A stretch of DNA of 47,120 nucleotides from an uncultured Porphyromonas sp. (GTDB lineage Bacteria; Bacteroidota; Bacteroidia; Bacteroidales; Porphyromonadaceae): contig NZ_CAJPPN010000017.1 in NCBI RefSeq assembly GCF_905372525.1, forward strand, positions 1 through 47,120, read 5' to 3'. Made by a program: the position numbers and the translations under genes. Of the stretch, positions 17,329 to 24,463 are shown piece by piece. Every line of letters starts with the position of its first letter. Within the stretch, counting starts at the first letter, position 1. The notes under the pieces are model-generated. The model was not told where the DNA came from, did not search any database, and was given only the letters and a program-made list of their open reading frames with translations.

Positions 17329-17352
17329 AATTCTCTCGTATTATGATGATGA

Positions 17353-20300
17353 CTAGATACCTACAGTACAGGTGAAGATGATCGAGTGGGGCTCATAGCC
17401 ATAGGGTAGGGCACCATTGAGCTTCTTGTCCGAGTAGATCAGGAAGAGGTTGGAGGCCTGTAGCTTTAGATCTACAGAGGAGAGGAAGGTCTTCTCCAGT
17501 ACGGGCTTGGGGATACTATAGCCAAGGGTAATATCACGTAGCTGGATGAAGTCTAGGCGGGCGATGCGGACATCAGAGTTGTTGTAGCTGGTGTAGGCAT
17601 TCGATAGGGTAGGGTTCTTCTCCCGCTGTGCGGAGGTGGGGAGGCTAGGCACGTTCGTACGCTCCTCGTCTCCAGCCTTGATCCATCGGCGGTTGAACTC
17701 GTGTCCTAGGGTATAGTAGTCCCCATAGGTCGTACCGAACTGGCTAGGCAGACGCTTCACAGCTCCGAAGGAGTAGAGGACATAGACGCTGAGGCTAAAG
17801 TCCTTCCATCGGAAGGCGTTATTGAAGCCCCCTTCGTCGATAGGCCTTCTCGTACCTGAGTGCTTGAGGTAGTCTAGATTCGTCGTCGCACTGTAGTCGA
17901 TATGGTCTCGCTCGATCTTCCCTTCAGCATTGTAGAACTGGGGGAAGCCCTCAGAGGATAGCTTGTAGAAGGGGATCGAGAAGATCGACTGTAGGGGATA
18001 GCCCTCGCGTGCAGCACCCGAGGAGCCTACCAGCGTAGAGACGTCTGGGCGAGAGTTCAGCCTAGTGACCTTGTTGGTATTGCGTGAGTAGGAGAATGTG
18101 CTCGTCCAAGCGAAGTCCTTGGTCCTAATGTTCTGTGTCGTCAGGGAGAGCTCGACACCCTTAGCCGTCATGGAGGCTACATTCCCATAGAGTTTGAAGA
18201 AGCCCCCTGTACCCTGATTGTAGGAGATGTCCACGAGGTCACGACCCTGACGAGAGAAGACACTCAGCGAGGCCGAGATGCGGTCCTCTAGGAAGCCTAG
18301 ATTGAGGTCCCAGTTCAGCTCATACATCTTCTCATAGGTGAGGTCATGGTTCGCTGGCTGGTCGATATAGAGCTCTGTCTCACTGACACCGTTGGGACGG
18401 AAGGGGAGATAGGGCTTGATACGCTGATTGGAGTTGTAGACGAAGGGGAGCGTAGCGGTCATCCCATAGGAGAGCTTGGTGGAGAGCGAGGATAGAGGTC
18501 TGAGGTGCTCGAAGAAGGGCTCACTCGTCACATCCCAGCCGAGAGCTACGTTCCAGGTCGGCATCCAGCGGGCGATGGTGGCCTTCCCATACTTGTTGGT
18601 CCCCTCGTAGCGGAACGAAGCATCTAGGGTATAGCGGCCTAGGTACTGGTAGGAGGCGCTACCCACGAAGGCGACGTTGCGGTCGATCGTCGTCGTACGC
18701 TTGAAGTAGTCCTCACTCCGGTCACGTAGCCAGCGGAAGATCAGTGGATCGTAGGTCTGTAGCTGACCGAGGTCAAAGTTCACCCCATACTCATTATGCC
18801 AGCCGTTGCGCTGCATATTGTCGTAGAGGTCTGACCCGACGGTGGCCGTGAGGGAGTGCTTCCCCTCATCGAAGCTGTCGGTGTAGATAGCACGAGCCAT
18901 CACGTCTACCTTACGTGAGAGATAGTCCTGCACTGTACGGTATCCACCAGAGGGCATGACGGTCTGGGGCAGGGCGTAGACATCCTCGGCAGGCTTGTAG
19001 AGGTAGGGGTTGTTGCTACGGATGAGTCGCTTGTCCATCGCACGGAATCGCTGAGCGACGTTGGAGTGCTCGGTACGAGTGAACTCATACGCCACACTAT
19101 TGACCTGCAGCGAGGTGACGAGGGATGCTCTGAACTGTCGGATAGGGTTCCACTCGAGAGAAGCCTGGAGACGGAGATTGAGATCGTCATCATCTCGATA
19201 GTTCTGCCGTAGCTCGTTCTTGATGTTGAAGGGAGTGTATTTATACCGGTAGTATGTGTTTGGATCCATCGTGCGGGATAGGCTCTGTGCCTGATCTAGG
19301 GCAGTGAAGTCGTTCCCGCCATGGTATTGGCCGTAGGAGGCATTTGCTCTCATCCCGAAGGTCCAATTCGCTAGGGGCTTAAAGGTTGCGTTCAGTGAGA
19401 AGAAGTAGTCTCTGGAGTGTGTTTCCCTTGCCCATCCTGGGTCTAGTGTGACCCCCAGGGTCGCATAGTAGGAGGCCTTCTGGCTACCTGAGTTGAGGGT
19501 GATGGTGTGCTGTTGCTTGATACTGTTCTTGAAGAGTTCCTTGAACCAGTCCGTATTTCTTAGCTCTGCTTGTCTTAGGTAGGCGAGCTGGCCTGCGCGG
19601 GTGTTATCCTGATAGAACTTCCCATTCTCGTACTTGATCGAGTTGTCGTACATCCACCCGTAGATCCCGTAGGTGTCTTTGTAGAGGACATTCTCGGGGG
19701 TTAGTGTTCCTCCAGCCTCTAGCTCCTTCATCATCGACAGGTGGTCCTGTGAGTTGAGGATATTGAACTCCCGATATGAGGGGCGGAAGCGATAGGTGAG
19801 CTGCGAGGTATAGCTGAGGAAGTTCGTCCCTTGCTGGGCCTTTCGTGTGCGGACTGAGATTACCCCCCCCGTAGCTTGGTTCCCATAGAGGGCTGTGGCG
19901 GAGGCATCTGTGATCACTGTGAAATCCTCGATGTCACGCTCCGAGAGCCCAGGCAGGGCAGCTGCTATGATACGGTGGGCATCGGGAGAGGCGAGGTCGG
20001 CTGTGTTGAAGTCCTTGTCCTGCTTGTAGGCGACTCCGTCGATAACCCATAGGGGGTAGTACTTAGTGTTAATAGAAGTCGTCTGGCGCATAGTCGTCAC
20101 GACTGCACCCTTCTTGTCAGCATCCTCTAGGGTGACCTCTAGGGGCTTGTCGGTGGCAGCGACTTCTGCGGTCTTCTTCCCTGTCAGGGTGAATACGAGT
20201 ACTGCCTGCTGAGGAGTTTCTAGGGCGAATTTACCTTCTGAGTCCGTTGTGGTGCGCTTGGAGTTGTCTAGTTTGATGGTGACGGAGACGTTAGGCAGGG

Positions 20301-20418
20301 GGCTGCCCTTGGAGTCTCGTACCGTACCACTCACTCGAAGCGTCTGAGCACAAACGATACCCATAGAGCTGATCAGGAGGATCAAGCTCAAGATCAGACG
20401 ACGTAGTCTAATAGTCAT
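17353..20418 (-). CDS. SusC/RagA-family TonB-linked transporter
   Basis: 1021 residues, signal peptide through about residue 25 (SMGIVCAQ). Residues about 27-95 are a CarboxypepD_reg-like domain (RVSGTVRDSKGSPLPNVSVTIKL). The plug follows, with the SusC signature DFTVITDASATALYGNQATGGVISVRTRK (about 162-190), then a roughly 800-residue barrel. It imports the substrate captured by the adjacent SusD. The C-terminus ends SIIFTCTVGI rather than the usual aromatic residue, a mild oddity. It is the first gene of the operon and has a TATATTTG box 43 nt upstream. The frame is intact, with no sign of phase inversion sites. Confidence 0.94.
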   Translation of the reverse strand: MTIRLRRLILSLILLISSMGIVCAQTLRVSGTVRDSKGSPLPNVSVTIKLDNSKRTTTDSEGKFALETPQQAVLVFTLTGKKTAEVAATDKPLEVTLEDADKKGAVVTTMRQTTSINTKYYPLWVIDGVAYKQDKDFNTADLASPDAHRIIAAALPGLSERDIEDFTVITDASATALYGNQATGGVISVRTRKAQQGTNFLSYTSQLTYRFRPSYREFNILNSQDHLSMMKELEAGGTLTPENVLYKDTYGIYGWMYDNSIKYENGKFYQDNTRAGQLAYLRQAELRNTDWFKELFKNSIKQQHTITLNSGSQKASYYATLGVTLDPGWARETHSRDYFFSLNATFKPLANWTFGMRANASYGQYHGGNDFTALDQAQSLSRTMDPNTYYRYKYTPFNIKNELRQNYRDDDDLNLRLQASLEWNPIRQFRASLVTSLQVNSVAYEFTRTEHSNVAQRFRAMDKRLIRSNNPYLYKPAEDVYALPQTVMPSGGYRTVQDYLSRKVDVMARAIYTDSFDEGKHSLTATVGSDLYDNMQRNGWHNEYGVNFDLGQLQTYDPLIFRWLRDRSEDYFKRTTTIDRNVAFVGSASYQYLGRYTLDASFRYEGTNKYGKATIARWMPTWNVALGWDVTSEPFFEHLRPLSSLSTKLSYGMTATLPFVYNSNQRIKPYLPFRPNGVSETELYIDQPANHDLTYEKMYELNWDLNLGFLEDRISASLSVFSRQGRDLVDISYNQGTGGFFKLYGNVASMTAKGVELSLTTQNIRTKDFAWTSTFSYSRNTNKVTRLNSRPDVSTLVGSSGAAREGYPLQSIFSIPFYKLSSEGFPQFYNAEGKIERDHIDYSATTNLDYLKHSGTRRPIDEGGFNNAFRWKDFSLSVYVLYSFGAVKRLPSQFGTTYGDYYTLGHEFNRRWIKAGDEERTNVPSLPTSAQREKNPTLSNAYTSYNNSDVRIARLDFIQLRDITLGYSIPKPVLEKTFLSSVDLKLQASNLFLIYSDKKLNGALPYGYEPHSIIFTCTVGI

Positions 20419-20460
20419 AATCGGATAGATACGTTTATTGGTTAGTGCTTAGTTGCATAG

Positions 20461-20468
20461 CAAATATA
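20461..20468 (-). promoter_or_regulatory. -7 box of the SusCD operon
   Basis: Plus-strand CAAATATA reads TATATTTG on the minus strand, 43 nt before the susC-like start, inside an AT-rich tract. No -33 TTG at 20 nt, suggesting an activator or another sigma factor. Confidence 0.6.
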
Positions 20469-20898
20469 GTCAAAAGATTTTAAAAAGTTAAGGTGTTGAG
20501 GATTATTCGATTTCCTATAAAATTTAAGGAAGTATCCGCCCTCATCAAGCCCCCGTATCCCCTCTCCCCTTCCGCTCCATCCCCTATTATATAATAAGGT
20601 GTATACGAGGCCTACATCTAGCTGAGGACGAGGAGCGTATGGCGTAGGTGTGGAAATAGAGGTTCGCTGGGTCGGGGAGTAGCTATGGAGTATCTGGGGG
20701 AGTAGGGTATATGCCGTCTAGGAGCCCACTCTCTGGTCTGACCGAAGCTGGAGATACTGCACCCTCGGGGTCAAGAGGGAGAGCGTGGAGGGATAGATGG
20801 GAAGAAAATCGGGGGGGCGCATCTGTATCGGGGCGCTATCACGGAGTCGTTAGTATGCTCCTAGGCTGATGGTGCCTGAGGCTATGGGAGGAAAAGTA
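20469..20898. other. Intergenic stretch with no recognised gene
   Basis: Between the SusC promoter and the siderophore-receptor terminator I see only short A/T-rich sequence next to the promoter and GC-rich, purine-rich sequence further right. No ORF, tRNA or clear repeat is supported. Confidence 0.5.
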
Positions 20899-20940
20899 GA
20901 GTGGCTAGTAGGTCTCGGTGGAGAGATCTACTAGCCACTC
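20899..20940 (-). terminator. Terminator of the siderophore-receptor gene
   Basis: GAGTGGCTAGTAG (20899-20911) pairs with CTACTAGCCACTC (20928-20940), and the stem extends inward to about 18 bp with a 6-nt loop. On the minus strand it is followed by TCTACTTTTCC. It lies 77 nt beyond the stop codon at 21017. Confidence 0.8.
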
Positions 20941-21016
20941 CTGCTACTCAGGGACTACCTGAGGGGGGAGGCCATAGAGAGGGGTACCCACCCTCGGGCT
21001 TCGGGATGTACGGAGG

Positions 21017-23596
21017 CTAGAAGCGGTAGGTAGCGGAGAGGATGAGGTTGCGAGGGGCTCCGGGGAAGGAGCGTAGACGGTCGTAGCCCGAGATGTAGTA
21101 GCGCTTGTCGAGGGCGTTATCGAGGTTCAGCTGGAGCTGTACGGCACGGATCTTATAGTAGAGTGCGAGGTTCAGGAGGGCATAGCCTGGGTAGCTGATG
21201 ACGTTCGCACGCTTGGCGACCTGACCGAGACGCTCCGAGACGCCATTGATCCCGAAGCCGAGGCCGAGCCCACGCAGTGCCCCCGTGGGGACGATGACCT
21301 TCGTCCATAGGTTGGCAGAGTGCTTGGGGGTACTTGGACGCTGGAGGTTGAGGTCACGGGTGGAGGCTGGTGCCTTGGTGATCTCGGCCTCGTTGTAGGC
21401 ATAGCTGGCCATTACGCTCCAGTAGGGGAGGATAGTGCCTGCTACGTCGAGTTCGATACCTCGGGAGCGCTCCTCTCCGATGGGTATCATCAGGTCAGGC
21501 TGTCCGGAGACCCCTGCGTTGTAGAGGGTATTGCGCTGGCGTAGGTCGAAGATAGCAGCTGTGACACTGAGTCGTCCATGGAGGTACTCGCCCTTGGCTC
21601 CGACCTCCCAGAGCTCACTCTGTACGGGGGCAAAGGGCCCACCCGTAGCGGGGTTGCTCTGTACGGCGACACTCTGGGGCTCGAAGCCTCGTATCCAGGT
21701 GCCATAGAGGTTGGTCGTCGGCAGGACGCTGTAGACGAGACCGACACGAGGGGTGAAGGCCTGCTGGTGGGTCTTGGTCTCCGCACCCGAGGCGAGCTTG
21801 GTCACGTCGGTGAACCACTCCAGACGAGCCCCGAGGAGGAGCTGGAGCTTCCACCACGAGAGCTGCTCCTGGAGGTAGATCCCCTGGGAGTACTGTGTGG
21901 AGGGGAGCATCGCCTTGGAGGTGTAGAGATACTTGGTGATGTCCTGATAGCGGTTGCCATCGTTGGTGTTGAGGTCAAAGGCCGGGACGTTGGTCCGTGG
22001 GTTCCCATCCTTGTCGAGGAGGTAATTACTACTCTTCGTCGGGTCGAAGTCCTTGGCGGTACGTCCGTTCTTCAGTAGGTAGCCCCCGGCTTCGATATAT
22101 GAGGAGGTGGGGAGGAGATCGGTGGCGAAGTAGTCGTAGCCTAGGAGGAGCTTGTGACGGACGGCTCCTGTCTCCACATCCCAGGTCAGGTAGTTGTTGA
22201 AGCTGTGGTTGCGGAACTGGCGGATACGCTGCGTAACACGCATCAAGACCTTGGTTGGGTCGAGTGAGCCATCGGCCTTCTTGACGAAAGCATTGTCCTG
22301 GGAGTGCTCCAGCATATCCTCGTCGTAGGAGGAGTAGAGGTAGGTGCTATTGAAGAGCAGTCCCGGGGTGATCTGGTGGGAGAGGCTGAGGGTGAGATTG
22401 ACCTTCTGCTCCTTGAGGTAGTCGTTGGCTGCGGACTGGGTGGCAGAGATTGGGCGAGAGAAGAGATCCCCGTCCCCGAAGACGGCTACTCCACGGTCTA
22501 TCTTGCCTAGGCTACGGTCATAGACGAGGTCCATCCCTAGTCGGGTCTGCTCGGAGAGCAGGTAGGAGAAGGAGGGAGCGACGATATAGGTCGTGACCCC
22601 CTGTAGATCACGGAAGCTGTCAGAGCTCTCGTAGCCGAGGTTGAGGCGGTAGAGCAGGGTCTTCTTCTTCTCGTCTAGCGGGCCCGTGAGGTCGGTATAG
22701 GCACGCGTGGTGCTGAAGCTCCCAGTGGTGAGGGTCACGGAGCGTCGGGCGACGTCGAGGGGTTTCTTGGTCACTCGGTTGATCACCCCACCCGGGGCGG
22801 CATTGCCGAAGAGTGCTGAGGCCGGCCCCTTGATCACCTCCACACGCTCTACGTTGGCGAGCGAGGACTGACGCCAGAGGCTGGTCTGGGAGCGCATGCC
22901 GTTGACGAGGTTGCCCGAATTCCGATTGCCCGTAGCACGGAAGCCTCGGATGGAGAAGTCGTTGTAGAAGGAGTACTGGTTCACACCACTGATATTCTTC
23001 ACGACGTCATTGACGGTCGTGGCTGCTTGGTCTAGGACGAGCTCCTTGGTGACGTAGCCGATGGACTGAGGGACGTTACGTAGCGCAGTCGCCGTCTTGG
23101 TCCCTGCGAAGGAGAGCGTATTCTTGTAGGTCTGCTCACGACGCCCGACGACATCTACTGCGGGGAGGATACTCTCCCGCTCGGTGAGGACAAAGTCCTC
23201 GTGCTGGTGGCTATCCTTATTCCTCCCGTCTAGCCCGAAGATGATCAGTCGTTCCTGAGGCTCATAGCCTGCGCCGTGTACCCTCAGGAGGTACTTCCCC
23301 TGAGGTATCCCTGTCAGGTGGTAGAAGCCCCCTCGGCCACTCACTGCCTGTAGGGGTGTATCCTGGAGTCGTATGAGGACGCCAGAGAGGGGGACGCCGT
23401 TGGCGTCGGTGAGCTGTCCACGTAGGTCGTAGTATTGGCTCTGTGGGGCTTGGTGCCCACGACCCTCGGAGCCGTATCCAGAGGCATCCTCTGCCCGCCC
23501 TTGTCGCAGGCTATCTGCAGGGTTCTGAGCCACCGTATCTACACTCATCGCCAGGGCGACGAGGTATAGGGATAGGGAAAGTCGTAAAAGCTTCAT
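21017..23596 (-). CDS. TonB-dependent siderophore-type receptor
   Basis: 859 residues with signal peptide through about residue 24 (MSVDTVAQ). Residues about 55-125 are a CarboxypepD_reg-like domain (YDLRGQLTDANGVPLSGVLIRLQDTPLQAV...GKYLLRVHGAGYE). The plug (about 165-285) contains TALRNVPQSIGYVTKEL, SIRGF, VERVEVIKGPASALFGNAAPGGVINRVTKKP, which fits the FhuA/FpvA siderophore-receptor group. The barrel ends LILSATYRF with a terminal Phe. It should import a ferric siderophore or similar metal chelate; the exact ligand is unknown. It stands alone, without ABC transporter or biosynthesis genes, which fits piracy of siderophores made by others. No convincing Fur box was found. Confidence 0.9.
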   Translation of the reverse strand: MKLLRLSLSLYLVALAMSVDTVAQNPADSLRQGRAEDASGYGSEGRGHQAPQSQYYDLRGQLTDANGVPLSGVLIRLQDTPLQAVSGRGGFYHLTGIPQGKYLLRVHGAGYEPQERLIIFGLDGRNKDSHQHEDFVLTERESILPAVDVVGRREQTYKNTLSFAGTKTATALRNVPQSIGYVTKELVLDQAATTVNDVVKNISGVNQYSFYNDFSIRGFRATGNRNSGNLVNGMRSQTSLWRQSSLANVERVEVIKGPASALFGNAAPGGVINRVTKKPLDVARRSVTLTTGSFSTTRAYTDLTGPLDEKKKTLLYRLNLGYESSDSFRDLQGVTTYIVAPSFSYLLSEQTRLGMDLVYDRSLGKIDRGVAVFGDGDLFSRPISATQSAANDYLKEQKVNLTLSLSHQITPGLLFNSTYLYSSYDEDMLEHSQDNAFVKKADGSLDPTKVLMRVTQRIRQFRNHSFNNYLTWDVETGAVRHKLLLGYDYFATDLLPTSSYIEAGGYLLKNGRTAKDFDPTKSSNYLLDKDGNPRTNVPAFDLNTNDGNRYQDITKYLYTSKAMLPSTQYSQGIYLQEQLSWWKLQLLLGARLEWFTDVTKLASGAETKTHQQAFTPRVGLVYSVLPTTNLYGTWIRGFEPQSVAVQSNPATGGPFAPVQSELWEVGAKGEYLHGRLSVTAAIFDLRQRNTLYNAGVSGQPDLMIPIGEERSRGIELDVAGTILPYWSVMASYAYNEAEITKAPASTRDLNLQRPSTPKHSANLWTKVIVPTGALRGLGLGFGINGVSERLGQVAKRANVISYPGYALLNLALYYKIRAVQLQLNLDNALDKRYYISGYDRLRSFPGAPRNLILSATYRF

Positions 23597-23637
23597 CTAG
23601 TGTATATAATTTTGAGTAAGGATGGTGTCCCCTAGGG

Positions 23638-23665
23638 ACGTAGCACCCACTCCTTAGGGTGCTGA
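23638..23665 (-). promoter_or_regulatory. Leader hairpin before the siderophore receptor
   Basis: AGCACCC (23642-23648) can pair with GGGTGCT (23657-23663), and a second small hairpin (GTCCC/GGGAC, about 23627-23639) adjoins it. Both lie in the transcribed leader 30-70 nt before the start codon. No known riboswitch consensus is recognised. Confidence 0.35.
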
Positions 23666-23733
23666 TACCAATTCGTAATCACACCCGAGGGGTGGAAGCA
23701 ATCTGTAGGCTCGCCCTCGGGGGAAAAGCGGTG

Positions 23734-23741
23734 CAAAAATA
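23734..23741 (-). promoter_or_regulatory. Probable -7 box of the siderophore receptor
   Basis: Plus-strand CAAAAATA reads TATTTTTG on the minus strand, giving a leader of about 130 nt. No -33 element is visible. Confidence 0.45.
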
Positions 23742-23835
23742 TAACAAGCTCTCCATCTAGCTCTATATCAGACTCATTATACCTATATGTGGGGATGCCT
23801 AATGCCTCGCCCCCGTACCCTCTCAGTGGTAAGGG

Positions 23836-23896
23836 GGACTCTCCTCCCAAGCTAACTATATATAAAAGGTAGGAGGTAGGGCGGGGTAGCCGACTA
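23836..23896. repeat. 61-bp direct repeat, left copy
   Basis: Runs from GGACTCTCCTCCCAAGC through CTATATATAAAAGGTAGGAG to GTAGCCGACTA. It matches 23951-24010 with a few substitutions and one length difference in the A run. CTCCT and AGGAG arms can form a short stem around the TATATATA core. Confidence 0.8.
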
Positions 23897-23950
23897 GCCA
23901 GCTCGTCGTCATCGAGTCGCTGTACCTACGCCCCCTCTGTGATAGGAGAT

Positions 23951-24010
23951 GGACTCCCCTCCTAAGCTAGCTATATATAAAGGTAGGAGATAGGATTGGG
24001 TCGCCGACTA
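23951..24010. repeat. 60-bp direct repeat, right copy
   Basis: Second copy of the repeat at 23836-23896, starting 115 bp later: GGACTCCCCTCCTAAGC, CTATATATAAAGGTAGGAG, GTCGCCGACTA. Noncoding position between the siderophore receptor and pnp. Confidence 0.8.
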
Positions 24011-24083
24011 AGGGGGTGAGGGGGTGAGGCACTTACCTACCCCCCCCTGCGTACCTCCTAGAGTAGGGGGAAGAGCTCCTATC

Positions 24084-24157
24084 GTATACACTCTTGTGTA
24101 CACGCAGGTATACAAGAGTGTACACGCGTATATACAGTAGTGTACATGCGTGTACAC
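24084..24157. repeat. Helically phased palindrome array, copy D
   Basis: Seven boxes: GTATAC 24084-24089, GTGTACAC 24096-24103, GTATAC 24108-24113, GTGTACAC 24118-24125, GTATATAC 24128-24135, GTGTACAT 24140-24147, GTGTACAC 24150-24157. Centres are 13, 11, 11, 10, 12 and 10 bp apart. It is followed at about 24161 by CCCTCTCGGTAAGCC, a fragment also present beside the hairpins at 46690-46705. It lies about 256 bp before the pnp promoter box. Confidence 0.85.
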
Positions 24158-24412
24158 AGTAGCCCTCTCGGTAAGCCCGTCGTATGGGGGGAGAGTATCC
24201 CTTCGTAGGCCTCGTAGAGGCAGTGGATGGGAGGAGATAGGGGTACGGAATTAGCTCCCTGCGACTCGGGGATAAGGAGGGGCTCAAGCTACCCCTATAT
24301 CCTATGATCCTCTATCCCCATATCCGATTACTCCACCTGTGGGCGATGTGCTGTCGGATACGGCTGTACTAAGGAATACGGCGGGGGTGCGGGTTAATAG
24401 CGTTAATTTACC

Positions 24413-24420
24413 TAACTTTG
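24413..24420 (+). promoter_or_regulatory. -7 box upstream of pnp
   Basis: TAACTTTG, an exact TAnnTTTG match, 43 nt before the pnp ATG. No TTG at a 20-nt spacing. Confidence 0.65.
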
Positions 24421-24463
24421 CGCCCGATTAAGAAGGATTATATCAGTAACTCAATTTAAGATA

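Noticed and set aside
17353..20418. Phase-variable SusC promoter or invertible region
   Set aside because: No inverted repeats flank the promoter and no recombinase gene is close.
23627..23740. Cobalamin or TPP riboswitch upstream of a TonB receptor
   Set aside because: The conserved core sequences of those riboswitches could not be found; only two simple hairpins are present.
23632..23850. 72-codon frame in the siderophore-receptor leader
   Set aside because: It looks somewhat protein-like (IELDGELVIFLHRFSPEGEP), but it overlaps a direct repeat and the probable promoter, has no ribosome-binding site, and ends inside the leader hairpins. Left as unlikely.
24033..24287. Open frame of 84 codons with Val-Tyr-rich repeats
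   Set aside because: The VHACTLLYIRVYTLVYLRVH-like pattern is simply the translated GTGTACAC array; no start context.
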